A stretch of 64,000 nucleotides of DNA. Source: Candidatus Sulfopaludibacter sp. SbA3. GTDB lineage: Bacteria; Acidobacteriota; Terriglobia; Bryobacterales; Bryobacteraceae. Each line of letters starts with the position of its first letter. The first letter of the stretch is position 1. Made by a program: the position numbers and the translations under genes. This document shows positions 18,301-26,665 of this stretch, in pieces. The notes under the pieces are model-generated. The model was given only the letters and a program-made list of their open reading frames with translations. It did no database searches and was not told the DNA's origin. The stretch is taken from assembly GCA_945893365.1 (NCBI GenBank), contig CAMDED010000006.1, positions 1 through 64,000 of the forward strand, in the 5' to 3' direction.

Positions 18301-19468
18301 GAAGGCTCTTGTGCTCGACGATCGCGCGGCAAGCCGGCAGGTGGTGACGGCGCTGTTGACATCCTGGGGCTGCCGATGCAGCGAGGCCGCCAATGGGACC
18401 ACGGCGCTCGCGATGCTGCACCAGGCGGCTCATGAGGGCGAGCCGTTCGCCATCGCTCTGGTGGACAGGGATCTGCCGATTGCAGCGGACCCACGTTTGA
18501 CGGGCACCAGACTGCTTCTCATGACGCCTTTCGGCCGGCAGGCCTCCGAGATGCGTCCTCAACCCCCTCCATCCATCGTGTGTGTTTCCAAGCCGATCAT
18601 AGAGGGGCGCCTGCGCAGGGCTCTCACAGAGGCGTTGGGCGGAGAGGCCGCTTCGGAGGGGGACGAGACGCACGCGCCCGGCACGCTACTTCCCCTCCTA
18701 TGGAATCCCGGGACCCGAATCCTGCTGGCCGAAGATCATCCCGTGAACCAGGAAGTGTTCCTCGCCACGCTGGGCAGCCTGGGTTTGGCGGCGGATACGG
18801 TCGTCAACGGCGCCGAGGCCATACAGGCATTGCGGAGCATCGCCTATGACATCGTGTTCATGGACTGCGAGATGCCGGTGGTGGATGGATATGAAGCCAC
18901 GCGCCGGATTCGGGATCCTGCGACTGGAACGTTGAATCCGCGAATCCCGATCGTGGCCGTTACCGCTAACGCCATGGCGGGCGATCACGAGTTGTGCCTT
19001 TCGAGCGGAATGGACGACTACCTTCCGAAGCCCATAGACCTGGATGAATTGGCGCAGGTGCTGGCGAAGTGGATCGGCCGGCTCAAGCTTATCGGCAAAC
19101 CTTCGACGAAGGCGGCGCTATCGGCGAGCGACGGCGTTTTCGACAGGGCCGGACTAATGAAGAGGTTGTCGGGGAACAAAGGGCTGGCCGAAAGACTCGT
19201 CAAAGGATTTCTTGAGGACATCCCCTCCCAATTGTGTATTCTGCGAAAACAACTGGAGGACGGCGATGCTCCGAGCGCGCGCCGGCAAGCCCACAAATTG
19301 AAAGGAGCGGCGGCTAACCTGTCGGCTGGGGCTCTGCGCGAAGTGGCTTTCCAGGCGGAGCAGGCGGCCATGGCCGGCGAGCTGAACAAGCTCGCGGAGC
19401 TCCTCCTCACGATGGAAGTCGAGTTCGAACGAGTCAAAGCTATAATGCAGCCTTCGGAGTGGGCGTGA
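15383..19468 (+). CDS. Hybrid histidine kinase: membrane sensor, 3 PAS, HisKA-HATPase, 2 receivers, HPt
   Basis: A 1361-residue sensor kinase. Residues ~1-310 carry multiple membrane helices. Three PAS domains follow at ~335-450, 460-575 and 586-700. HisKA has the H-box FLANMSHEIRTPMNG with phospho-His H737. The ATPase domain (~835-955) shows the N-box LVSNAIKF, SDTGIGI and GGTGLGLAISKHL. A first receiver (~975-1090, D1028 in ALVDRDLP) is divergent and lacks a clean MP motif. The second (~1112-1230) is canonical with D1161 in FMDCEMPVVDGYEA. The HPt domain has H1304 in RQAHKLKGAAANL. The protein can therefore run a full His-Asp-His relay internally and pass phosphate to the single-domain regulator encoded divergently. 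The signal is unknown. Confidence 0.9.
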   Translation: MSLSYSYVKPRSSGRQALLLAAGSICALLGALALTGWIFHLPALTRAGRFFNPMAANTAVGFVLNGLALILIAGGRRRGALAGAAWSLLAGVLTLAEYGLAVDLGFDQMLFADTISPLSAYPGRLAPNTAFAFVLCGFALWYGARPNRPGKMMIIIGVPGAVVLAIGTASVFGYLAGYPSYVWGSWTQMPANTGFGFAAMGLGLVTLASLGGGQDTDAPRWPAVATGCGGLTIALSFAYGLEKVLQSETGHILGGGLELGKPLPQAVAQWLQHQTLLITVAAVIGIAGSVLMGFMVDMALTGRRRAKALQSAIGTLEDEIADRERAEALLLASEQQFRSAFEQAPYGMCLTATDGRLLQVNRTYCEIVGHSEEELLAGSWSDVTHPDDLGVSRAAAAQLLTGQASSHVFEKRYIGGQGNVICARVKISCLRDREGKPTHYIAHVEDVTRRKSAELALRQREEGFRTAFEFAPFGLALSSRDRGIVQVNATMCRMLGYSEEELLASNWDDISHPDDRTLSAEPIARLERDRPEWVEYERRCLHKDGRIVWVRFRLSLVIEGSETRHIITHIEEITERKRAEEAIRSGEERVRLLLDSTAEAIYGVDLEGDCTFANRACLRMLRYEGSGDMVGKNIAGLIHHSRADGSPFPADECRMFRLLKCEDTHVDDEVIWRADGTCFPAEYWSHPMIHEGTVVGTVVAFLDITGRKSVEDELVKAKELAEGATIAKTRFLANMSHEIRTPMNGVIGMARLLVDSGLPPEQRRYAEIVRESAETLKSLLDDILDLSKIEAGKVTLERRDFDLRKVLEGVVGMLADSAGRKGLELTCLVAPETASLLHGDAGRLRQVIANLVSNAIKFTEGGDVGIRVKAADEDGRTVTLEFAVSDTGIGIVEERAGALFTPFVQADESTTRKYGGTGLGLAISKHLAEMMGGRIGFDSQEGSGSTFWFTAVFEKRQTAPAAPAALPGGFSGVKALVLDDRAASRQVVTALLTSWGCRCSEAANGTTALAMLHQAAHEGEPFAIALVDRDLPIAADPRLTGTRLLLMTPFGRQASEMRPQPPPSIVCVSKPIIEGRLRRALTEALGGEAASEGDETHAPGTLLPLLWNPGTRILLAEDHPVNQEVFLATLGSLGLAADTVVNGAEAIQALRSIAYDIVFMDCEMPVVDGYEATRRIRDPATGTLNPRIPIVAVTANAMAGDHELCLSSGMDDYLPKPIDLDELAQVLAKWIGRLKLIGKPSTKAALSASDGVFDRAGLMKRLSGNKGLAERLVKGFLEDIPSQLCILRKQLEDGDAPSARRQAHKLKGAAANLSAGALREVAFQAEQAAMAGELNKLAELLLTMEVEFERVKAIMQPSEWA

Positions 19469-19583
19469 TCGGCGCATCGCCGCCCGTGAACGAATCGCGG
19501 CTGCGGGCTCCGGGGAGAAAACTTAACGAGTGGCGTATCACCCGTGCCCGGTTAGACCGGCTGAGAGCCGCCTTGTGTCCGCA

Positions 19584-19955
19584 TTAGCGGCGACCGATCC
19601 AGACTCCCAGGCAGACGGCGAGGTAACCGAAGACCACGCTTCCGGCAATATTTGCCAAACCGATCCACGGCGCGCCGCCGCGAACCGCTTGGAAGGTTTC
19701 GTACTCGAAGCTCGAGAATGTCGTGTACCCCCCGAGGACGCCGACGATCAGGAACAGCCGCCAGTTCGGATGAGGCGTGAGCCGTTCGGTCAGGAGCGTC
19801 ATCAGAATCCCAACGAGCAGCGAGCCTGTCACATTGACAACGAATGTACCCAATGGAAAGCGCCCTCCCCACCTGGCCATGATCGAAGTTCCCACGACGA
19901 AGCGGGCCAGTCCGCCCAAACCCGCCCCCGCCAACACAACGAGGTATCTATCCAC
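19584..19955 (-). CDS. crcB: Fluoride channel FluC/CrcB
   Basis: A 123-residue, four-helix membrane protein of the CrcB/Fluc family, which works as an antiparallel dimer to expel fluoride. Family motifs are GGLARFVVGT near the start, the pore Asn region FVVNVTGSLLVGIL, and GGYTTFSSFEYET with the Phe/Ser/Thr residues that line the pore. The length matches the family exactly. It stands alone, convergent with the kinase gene. The upstream leader holds a hairpin but not a convincing fluoride riboswitch. Confidence 0.92.
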   Translation of the reverse strand: MDRYLVVLAGAGLGGLARFVVGTSIMARWGGRFPLGTFVVNVTGSLLVGILMTLLTERLTPHPNWRLFLIVGVLGGYTTFSSFEYETFQAVRGGAPWIGLANIAGSVVFGYLAVCLGVWIGRR

Positions 19956-20503
19956 GCCTTATCGTAACAGCGGCCTGCCGCTCGCATCGCCGGATAGAGC
20001 CGCGACCTTGGGGTAGCGTTCCCCCCGCCTATCCCGCTCTCAACCAAACCGTTCACCTCAAGAATCGGATTCGCACTCCGCCCGCGGCGCCGGGAGCATA
20101 AAACGTCGTGTGCCGGACGGGGAATCCCCCATCCACGGCCGCCGCCGGAGGACCGAGCGTCATCGTAACGGTGCGCGAAATCGGGTTCGCCGACCGAGCT
20201 TCGCTTGCGACCGATTGCGCGCCGAATCCGGCTGATGAAACTTCCTGCCGGTATGTGCCATGAGGTGGACCCCCGAGAGTATGCAGCCCCCTGAGATCCG
20301 TCTGAAAACTGCGATTCATGCCGCGCGCGTGGTCCCTCGGATTTCACGAGGCTTCCATGGCGGCGCCGGACGGGTCCTTGACCTCCAGACCGTTCTCTCC
20401 GGCGGGGCGCTGGCCGGGCGGGAGGAATGGACAGAGGAACGCAGCCGCTATCGATCGGCTCAAGAAATTTCCCATGACAGTGATGTAAAGTTATATATTC
20501 CGA
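19956..20503. other. Intergenic region between crcB and the sigma factor gene
   Basis: On the crcB side a hairpin with outer stem GGATAG/CTATCC (19992-19997, 20029-20034) and an inner G4/C4 stem lies 37-79 bases upstream of the crcB start. A minus-strand frame at 20053-20319 (ending GGVRIRFLR) could be the decayed end of an outer-membrane-type protein, but this is too weak to call. Just before the sigma gene, ATGACA and TATATT-like hexamers occur around 20474-20500. Confidence 0.4.
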
Positions 20504-21100
20504 ATGCACGAGTCCTGCTCAGTTTTTGTCGATGCGGCGGTCGAATCCGGCGGGCCTCGGCCGCTTGAAGACGAGGTGACGGACTTGTACCTCGATCATC
20601 GCGGCGCCCTCCTGCGTTATCTGTTTTCGTTCGGCTTGTCTCCGCAGGATGGGGAAGAGGTGGTTCAAGAGGTGTTCCTTGCTCTATTTCAGCACCTGCG
20701 GAAAGGCAAGGCGCGCGAGAATCTCGCGTGCGGGAATCTTCTCCAAAATCTCCCGCCCCAGAATCTCAAAGGCTGGATTTTTCGCGTCGGCCACAATTTG
20801 GCTCTGAAGCGGCGGACGCAATCGGGGCGGGAATCTTTCGCTGCCAACCACCAGACGCTTTGGCGAAACCATTGGGACACCGCCCCCGGACCGGAGGAGC
20901 AGGCGATAGACTGCCAACGTCAAGCGCGGCTGCTGGCCGCGGTTCGCGCCATGCCGCGGCGGGACCAGTCGTGCCTCCACCTGCGCGCCGAAGGCTTGCG
21001 GTACCGCGAGATCGCCGAGGCTCTTGGCATTTCGCTCGGAGCCGTGGCGCTTTCACTTGGGCGATCGCTCGCCCGGCTGAGCCGCGCGGACGCACGATGA
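20504..21100 (+). CDS. ECF-type RNA polymerase sigma factor
   Basis: A 198-residue sigma-70 family protein with only regions 2 and 4. Region 2 is DLYLDHRGALLRYLFSFGL with GEEVVQEVFLALFQHL and the region 2.4-like KGWIFRVGHNLALKRR. Region 4 is QSCLHLRAEGLRYREIAEAL plus GISLGAVALSL, a helix-turn-helix for the -35 element. Its stop overlaps the start of the next gene (ATGA), the usual sigma/anti-sigma coupling. ATG 20504 has no clear ribosome-binding site; GTG 20576 is an alternative that keeps region 2 complete. Confidence 0.85.
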   Translation: MHESCSVFVDAAVESGGPRPLEDEVTDLYLDHRGALLRYLFSFGLSPQDGEEVVQEVFLALFQHLRKGKARENLACGNLLQNLPPQNLKGWIFRVGHNLALKRRTQSGRESFAANHQTLWRNHWDTAPGPEEQAIDCQRQARLLAAVRAMPRRDQSCLHLRAEGLRYREIAEALGISLGAVALSLGRSLARLSRADAR

Positions 21101-21906
21101 CCATGCGATACGACCCTCATATTCCCGATCGCGAACTGGTTCAATTGGCCGATGCCGAGCTGCCGGCCGTCCGGTCGAGCGAAGCCCGCGTCCATCTGGA
21201 GAATTGCGTCACATGCCGCGCCCGGCAGGACGAGTTGGAGCGCGCCAGGGAGCGGTTCTTCAGCGCCCGATCCGAAGAATTCGCTGCACAGGTACCGGCT
21301 GTCGATAGCTCCGCGGCGCTTCTGCGCGCGCGCATGGCTGGGTTGGCGTCTGAACGCGAAGTCCCGGGTTTTTGGAGCGGCCGCCACCGGGCCGCGCTCG
21401 CCGGATTGGCTGCGATTCTGGTTCTCGCGGCGGGCGTCGCATGGTGGATGGATGGGTACAGACGGTATCCGTTGAAGCCGGACGCGAATCTCACGCCGGG
21501 AGCAACCCTCTCCGTGTCCCGGGAGCAGTTGTGTTCGGCGCCCGAAGCGGACGGACTTCGCGTCATCCCCGCCGCCCTCGCCGGCGAGGTATTCCACAGT
21601 TACGGCATCCGGGGCCCCAAGCCGAGGAATTACGAGGTGGACTACCTGATCACGCCCGCATTGGGTGGCGCGACCGACGTCCGGAATCTCTGGCCTCAGC
21701 CCTATTCGCGCGGCGCATGGAACGCTCGCGTCAAGGACGCGCTCGAAGACCGCCTGCGTACCTTGGTCTGCCGGGGCGCGATCGATCTGTACACCGCGCA
21801 ACGCGAGATCTCGACGGACTGGATTGCCGCCTACCGCAAGTATTTTCACACCGGGACTCCGCTGCCGGAGCACGCCCGCTTCTTCAAAGATCGCCCTTGG
21901 GAATAG
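21097..21906 (+). CDS. Anti-sigma factor with zinc finger, one TM helix and a C-terminal HNH-like domain
   Basis: A 269-residue membrane protein. The N-terminal ~60 residues form an anti-sigma zinc-binding domain with the HxxxCxxC motif HLENCVTCRARQ. A single transmembrane helix (AALAGLAAILVLAAGVAWW, approx. residues 94-112) follows. The periplasmic part (LTPGATLSVSREQLC to WIAAYRKYF) matches the widespread small HNH-like module normally reading E[VI]DHLIPLxLGGSNDxxNLWPQ, but here the core reads EVDYLITPALGGATDVRNLW: the catalytic His is Tyr. It is translationally coupled to the sigma gene and presumably holds it inactive. The dead nuclease fold may act as a ligand or DNA sensor, which is inference. 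Confidence 0.78.
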   Translation: MTMRYDPHIPDRELVQLADAELPAVRSSEARVHLENCVTCRARQDELERARERFFSARSEEFAAQVPAVDSSAALLRARMAGLASEREVPGFWSGRHRAALAGLAAILVLAAGVAWWMDGYRRYPLKPDANLTPGATLSVSREQLCSAPEADGLRVIPAALAGEVFHSYGIRGPKPRNYEVDYLITPALGGATDVRNLWPQPYSRGAWNARVKDALEDRLRTLVCRGAIDLYTAQREISTDWIAAYRKYFHTGTPLPEHARFFKDRPWE

Positions 21907-22078
21907 CGTCCTCCGTATAGCCCGGAAACGAGTGTAAATTCTACACGCTTTTCCGCCATTCCCGCTTGAAGAGTCGGGCGATCGATGTTAGCATTGCTCA
22001 TCCCCCCGGAGAACGCTGCGAGTTTTGCGAGTAATGCAGGGTTATTTGCGGGGGGAATTCACGCAATGGAGAAACATC

Positions 22079-22666
22079 ATGATTCCCCCCAAGACACTTC
22101 CAAAGGTATTAATCCTGGCGGTCCTGCTTAGTTCGACCGCCCTTGCCATACCGATCTCGTACTCCGCCACTCTAAGCGGCGCCGCGGAATCCCCGCCGGT
22201 CCCATCGGGTGGGACTGGATTCGCCCAGGCAATCATTGACGTGGAGGCCCATACGTTGACGGTGAGTGCAACCTTTTCGGGCCTGACGGGCCTTACGACG
22301 ATGGCTCACATCCACTGCTGCACCGCTGTCGCGGGCGCCGGTACTATCGGTGTAGCCACCGAGCAGCCCTCGTTCCCTTTGTTCCCGCTCGGTGTTACTT
22401 CCGGATCGTTTACGGAGATCTTTGACACCACCGACACGTCGTCATTCGGCGCGGGGTTCGTCTCAGCCAACGGAGGAACCGCGGCGGGCGCCGAGGCCGC
22501 GCTGGCAGCGGGTCTCGCCGCGGGAAGGGCATACCTGAACATCCACACCTCCTTCGCAGGCGGCGGCGAGGTTCGCGGCTTTTTGACGGAAGTTCCGGAA
22601 CCTGCGACGTTTGTGCTAACTGGTTTCGCGCTCGCCGGGTTGGCCCTGCGCCGCCGTCTCCGATAG
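22079..22666 (+). CDS. CHRD-domain protein with PEP-CTERM sorting signal
   Basis: A 195-residue exported protein. A signal peptide (VLILAVLLSSTALAIP) is followed by a CHRD domain (SYSATLSGAAESPPVPSGG, then MAHIHCC and the second conserved histidine in YLNIHTSFAGGGEVRG). The C-terminus is a textbook PEP-CTERM signal: VPEPATF, a hydrophobic helix and a final RRRLR cluster. An exosortase elsewhere in the genome should cleave it and move the protein to the outer envelope or exopolysaccharide. ATG 22079 is chosen because GGAG stands about eight bases upstream; the frame is open to 22025. Confidence 0.88.
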   Translation: MIPPKTLPKVLILAVLLSSTALAIPISYSATLSGAAESPPVPSGGTGFAQAIIDVEAHTLTVSATFSGLTGLTTMAHIHCCTAVAGAGTIGVATEQPSFPLFPLGVTSGSFTEIFDTTDTSSFGAGFVSANGGTAAGAEAALAAGLAAGRAYLNIHTSFAGGGEVRGFLTEVPEPATFVLTGFALAGLALRRRLR

Positions 22667-22791
22667 CGCGTGCGCCGGCGGATACCGAAGTGAATCGCCG
22701 CAAGCCGGAGGAGCGGCGCTTCACCTCGGGCTGATCGCCAGACGCGGAACGTATAGCGATTGGCCCCGTGGGAGAGCCGTGTGCGCGTAGT

Positions 22792-24888
22792 CTACCCCAC
22801 CTGCACCAGACCATAGCGGCGCTGCCAGTGGTCGCGGATGTACGCCACCGCCAGGCGCAAATCCTCCTCGGATGGCGGAGCGTTCACGAAGGCCGCCGCC
22901 TCATGCCGCGCGATCTCCAGAATCTCGCGGTCCCGCAAGATGTTCGCAATACGCAGCGACGGCAGGCCCGACTGCTTCGTGCCGAAGAACTCGCCCGGTC
23001 CTCGCAGCTTCAAGTCCATCTCGGCGATCTCGAATCCGTCGTTGGTGCTCGTCATCGTGCGGATACGTTGCCGCGCGGCTTCGCCCAGCTTCTCCGTTAC
23101 CAGAATGCAGTAACTCTGCGCGGCCCCGCGGCCGACGCGCCCCCGCAGCTGATGCATCTGCGACAGGCCGAATCGCTCCGCTTGCTCGATCACCATCACC
23201 GACGCATTCGGCACGTCCACGCCCACTTCGATTACCGTCGTCGACACCAGGATCTGCGTGCGGCCCCGCTTGAAATCGTCCATCGCCGTTTCCTTCAGAT
23301 CGGGCGTCATGCGCCCATGCAGCAGGCCCACGGTAATCGACGGAAACACTTCCTTCGAAAGATGTTCGTGCATCTTCTCGGCGGCTTTCACGGCCTGCGT
23401 TTCAGACTCTTCGATGACCGGATAGACCACATAGGCCTGCCGTCCCTCCTCAATCTGCCGTTTGAGAAAGCTGTAGACGCGCTCGATCCGATCTTCCGTG
23501 CGATGCTTCGTAATGATCGGCTTCCTCCCCGGCGGAAGTTCGTCGATCACGGACGTGTCCAGATCGCCATACAACGTCATCGCCAGGGTCCGCGGAATCG
23601 GCGTGGCGGTCATCACCAGCACATCCGGATGCAGACCCTTCGTCACCAGGCCAAGGCGCTGCATCACACCGAAGCGGTGCTGCTCGTCGATAACCGCGAG
23701 CCCCAGGTTCTTGAACTCCACATCCCGCTCGATCAGCGCATGCGTGCCGATCGCCACATGCGCCAGTCCCTCGGACAGCAGCCTCTTGAGTTGCAGCTTT
23801 TCGCGCGCGCTCGACGATCCCGTCAGTTGCACCACCACATATCCCAGGCCGGCGAAAAGTTTCTTGAAGTACATGTAATGCTGCGTGGCCAGGATTTCGG
23901 TTGGCGCGAGAATGGCCGCCTGATAACCGTTCTCGATAGCGATGACCGCGGCTTCCGCCGCAACGATCGTCTTCCCGCTGCCGACGTCGCCCTGAAGGAG
24001 ACGGCTCATCGGACGCGGCGCCGCCATGTCTTCCGCAATTTCCTTGAGAACGCGCTTTTGCGCATTCGTCGGCTTGAACGGCAGCATCGCCTTGATCTTT
24101 TCACGCACGCGTTCGTTCAGTGAGAACGCTATTCCCGGAACCAGCCGGGCCTTGTTCCGCTTCAGCGCGAGGCCGCATTCGAGCCAAAAGAATTCCTCGA
24201 AAATCAGCCGGAATTGCCCCTGGGAGCGGAACCCATTGAGCAACCGCAGGTCGCTTTCGGGTTTGGGGAAATGCACTTCCTCAACCGCGGTCCACAAAAC
24301 GGGCAGCCTCAGCCGGTCGCGGATCCGCGCCGGCAGGTGGTCTTCCATGGGCGCGATTTCCCGCAACAACCGGTGCGTCCATGAGCGCAGCAGACGCGTC
24401 GAGATCTTCTGTACCGCCTCGTAGACCGGAACGATCCGGCCGGTATGCAGGGACTGGTCGCCGTCCTCGTCGCCCGCGAGGATTTCGAATTCCGGATGCA
24501 GGATGGAAAGCTCGCGGGTAAAGCTGTCGAATTCGATTTTCCCAAAGAGCGCCACTCTTTGCCCGGGCGCCAAAACGTTCGCAAGATAGCCGCCATGAAA
24601 CCACTTGCCGAGCAGAGTGGCGCGAGACGAATCGCCGAATGCGGCTTCAAACAAACCGAGGCTCTTGCGCTTGAAGCCGGACGCTTTCGCCGAACGCACC
24701 TCCGCGATGACGGTGGCCATCTCCCCCGGGGCGAGCTGGGCGATGGTTTTCAAGTTGCTGCGGTCTTCGTATCGAAACGGAACGTAGGCGAGCAGGTCCT
24801 CGATAGTCGCGAGACCCTTGGCGTGCAGCATCGCCGCGCGCGCGGAACCAATGCCCTTGATCTGTGAAAGCGGAGTGGTGAGAAGCAA
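22792..24888 (-). CDS. recG: ATP-dependent DNA helicase RecG
   Basis: A 698-residue branched-DNA helicase that reverses stalled forks and processes Holliday junctions. The N-terminal wedge/OB region starts PLSQIKGIGSARAAML. Helicase motifs are Walker A LLQGDVGSGKT, the DExH box AVIDEQHRFGV, motif III MTATPIPRTLAMT, and the C-terminal helicase lobe with LLHGRM and QAERFGLSQMHQLRGRVGRG. The start is set to TTG 24888, giving the usual family length (~690); the frame remains open to an ATG at 25035 but the extra N-terminal sequence looks non-native. Stop at 22792. Confidence 0.93.
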   Translation of the reverse strand: MLLTTPLSQIKGIGSARAAMLHAKGLATIEDLLAYVPFRYEDRSNLKTIAQLAPGEMATVIAEVRSAKASGFKRKSLGLFEAAFGDSSRATLLGKWFHGGYLANVLAPGQRVALFGKIEFDSFTRELSILHPEFEILAGDEDGDQSLHTGRIVPVYEAVQKISTRLLRSWTHRLLREIAPMEDHLPARIRDRLRLPVLWTAVEEVHFPKPESDLRLLNGFRSQGQFRLIFEEFFWLECGLALKRNKARLVPGIAFSLNERVREKIKAMLPFKPTNAQKRVLKEIAEDMAAPRPMSRLLQGDVGSGKTIVAAEAAVIAIENGYQAAILAPTEILATQHYMYFKKLFAGLGYVVVQLTGSSSAREKLQLKRLLSEGLAHVAIGTHALIERDVEFKNLGLAVIDEQHRFGVMQRLGLVTKGLHPDVLVMTATPIPRTLAMTLYGDLDTSVIDELPPGRKPIITKHRTEDRIERVYSFLKRQIEEGRQAYVVYPVIEESETQAVKAAEKMHEHLSKEVFPSITVGLLHGRMTPDLKETAMDDFKRGRTQILVSTTVIEVGVDVPNASVMVIEQAERFGLSQMHQLRGRVGRGAAQSYCILVTEKLGEAARQRIRTMTSTNDGFEIAEMDLKLRGPGEFFGTKQSGLPSLRIANILRDREILEIARHEAAAFVNAPPSEEDLRLAVAYIRDHWQRRYGLVQVG

Positions 24889-25438
24889 GCCCTTCAGTGT
24901 ACAATGCTCCGAATAGTCGGCGAGCCGCGAATGCGATCTCCCGTTTTGCGGCTCCGGGGCCTTTAGAGGTTTCAAACCGCCTGAGGCCGGCGGTGGTTGG
25001 CCCCAAACAGTGGGGGTGCGACATAGGAATGACAAGGAATGACAACTTGCTTAGAGGCCTTGGTCCGTGGGGACCACCGTTCAGATCGAGGCGAACTATT
25101 TCGAAGGCAATGCGGAACGGATGGGTTACCCGCGGTTCCGCGGTCGGACGTTCCTTGTTGGCGCCGGCGAGATGGAGGCCGCGTGCAGGACCATAATCGG
25201 AGGCCGCCTGAAACGCTGACGCATTTTCTGGACGGGTGCGGGGAGCCAACGGCGTCATCGCTCTTCGCCGCTGCCGCCTCCGCGGCAAATTCGAGGACTA
25301 CGGGAGGTCCGCCGCGCCGCCTAACCTCCACTTCTTACGTCGCACAACCGGTTTCCTTAGTTTCAAATTTCTTCCCGGCAGTTGCAAATGGAACCCGTAT
25401 CGGCGACACTGATAGGTTTTCGGCGTCCCGGTTCCTTC
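24889..25438. other. Intergenic region between recG and the DHH gene
   Basis: 550 bases without a convincing gene on either strand. The frames spanning it have compositions typical of GC-rich non-coding sequence. No tRNA, terminator with T-run, or clear promoter was recognised. Confidence 0.45.
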
Positions 25439-26392
25439 ATGAGGATTAGAGTCTTCTATCACGATCACTGTTTTGACGGCGCCGCCTCTGCCGCGTTCTT
25501 CAGCCGTTTCATCGAGGGCGCATTTCATCCCGGCGCGGAGTTCGTTTTTACCGGCCTCGCCCACAAGGCGTCGCAGCTGTTTGAAGACGATCTGTTCGAC
25601 GGTGACGAAAACGCCATCGTCGACTTCAAGTATTCGAACAACCCCAGGCTCACCTGGTGGTTCGACCACCATCAGAGCGCGTTTCTGACGCCGGAAGACG
25701 CGGAGCATTTCCGTCGCGATACGAGCGGCCGCAAGTTGTACGATCCGAGTTTCAAATCGTGCACGCTGTTCATCAGCAGAGTCGCCCGCCAGCAGTTCGG
25801 ATTCGAGGCTCCCGACCTCGCGGAGCTTGTGAAATGGGCCAACATCATCGACGGGGCTCAGTACGCGGATGCGAAAACCGCGGTCGAGCTTGGATCGTCC
25901 GCCATGAAGTTGACGCTCGTGATCGAAGGCTCGAAGGGTTCGGACATCGTGCACAAGATCATCCGCTGGATGCGCCGCGAAACGCTCGACGCAATCATCG
26001 CGAAGCCGGAAGTGCAAGCTCTCTACGAACCGCTTTATCGGCGGCACCTGGCATCGATCGGCGTCATCCGGGAGCGCGCCACGATGGAGAAGCGCGTGAT
26101 CTTCTTCGATCTCATCGGATACGAGATTGAAGGCTACAACAAGTTCATTCCCTACAACCTGTTTCCCGGAAGCACCTATACGGTATCGGTGAGCGCGTCA
26201 AGTTTCCGGACGAAGATTTCGGTCGGATCCAACCCCTGGTCGATCGTCGAGCCGGCGCACAACCTCGCGTCGATCTGCGAACGGTACGGCGGCGGGGGGC
26301 ACGCGAAAGTCGGCGCAATCAGTCTTGAGCCGGACGAAGTGGACAAGGCGCGCAAGGTGGCGGCGGAAATCGTGGCGGAATTGCAGACGTAA
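25439..26392 (+). CDS. DHH/DHHA1-type phosphoesterase-like protein
   Basis: A 317-residue protein. It starts with the metal-binding FYHDHCFDGAASAAFFSRF (the DHxDxDG-type motif), has IVDFKYSN and the namesake WFDHHQSAF, and ends with the DHHA1 glycine motif RYGGGGHAKVGAISL. The family includes NrnA-type nanoRNA/c-di-NMP phosphodiesterases and single-strand exonucleases; this one is a diverged, shorter member whose substrate cannot be told. ATG 25439 is the start that places the DHH motif at the N-terminus. Confidence 0.75.
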   Translation: MRIRVFYHDHCFDGAASAAFFSRFIEGAFHPGAEFVFTGLAHKASQLFEDDLFDGDENAIVDFKYSNNPRLTWWFDHHQSAFLTPEDAEHFRRDTSGRKLYDPSFKSCTLFISRVARQQFGFEAPDLAELVKWANIIDGAQYADAKTAVELGSSAMKLTLVIEGSKGSDIVHKIIRWMRRETLDAIIAKPEVQALYEPLYRRHLASIGVIRERATMEKRVIFFDLIGYEIEGYNKFIPYNLFPGSTYTVSVSASSFRTKISVGSNPWSIVEPAHNLASICERYGGGGHAKVGAISLEPDEVDKARKVAAEIVAELQT

Positions 26393-26464
26393 TACCGTGC
26401 GGCTCATAATGGCCGGCATCGAGCGGACAAGAAGCATTTTTGATGAAGGCGGGAGTTCCTCGCG

Positions 26465-26665
26465 CTGTCGGCGAGCAGGATTCGCCAACTGCTCGAACGT
26501 CACCGGACGCCGCCTGGCGTCAAACTTCCCGGGGACGCCATCAATGCCTCCACGGCCGCTACGATCATCCGAACCACCGGCGGAAACTTCCGTCTACGGA
26601 ATCGGCTCCTGACGGCGGTCGAACGGATTCTCGAAATCAACGCCCTACAAAGCTCGAGCTACAAT
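26465..26665 (+). pseudogene. C-terminal fragment of a transposition helper ATPase (TniB/ExeA-like)
   Basis: The plus strand encodes LSASRIRQLLERHRTPPGVK, then TIIRTTGGNFRLRNRLL and TAVERILEINALQSSS. The pattern (arginine-finger helix, then GGNFRLLxRLxxQIERI) is the C-terminal lid of AAA+ ATPases that accompany transposases. The Walker motifs and the rest of the gene are absent, and the end runs into the permease gene on the opposite strand. It is a relic of a lost mobile element. Confidence 0.5.

Noticed and set aside
19956-20050. Fluoride riboswitch upstream of crcB
   Set aside because: A hairpin is present, but the conserved aptamer core and pseudoknot arms could not be matched, so only a generic leader hairpin is recorded.
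20053-20319. C-terminal piece of an outer-membrane/TonB-type protein on the minus strand
   Set aside because: Only a vague resemblance at the very end (RIRFLR); not enough to call.
22768-24123. Long plus-strand frame of 451 residues
   Set aside because: His/Arg-rich antisense of recG; shadow only.
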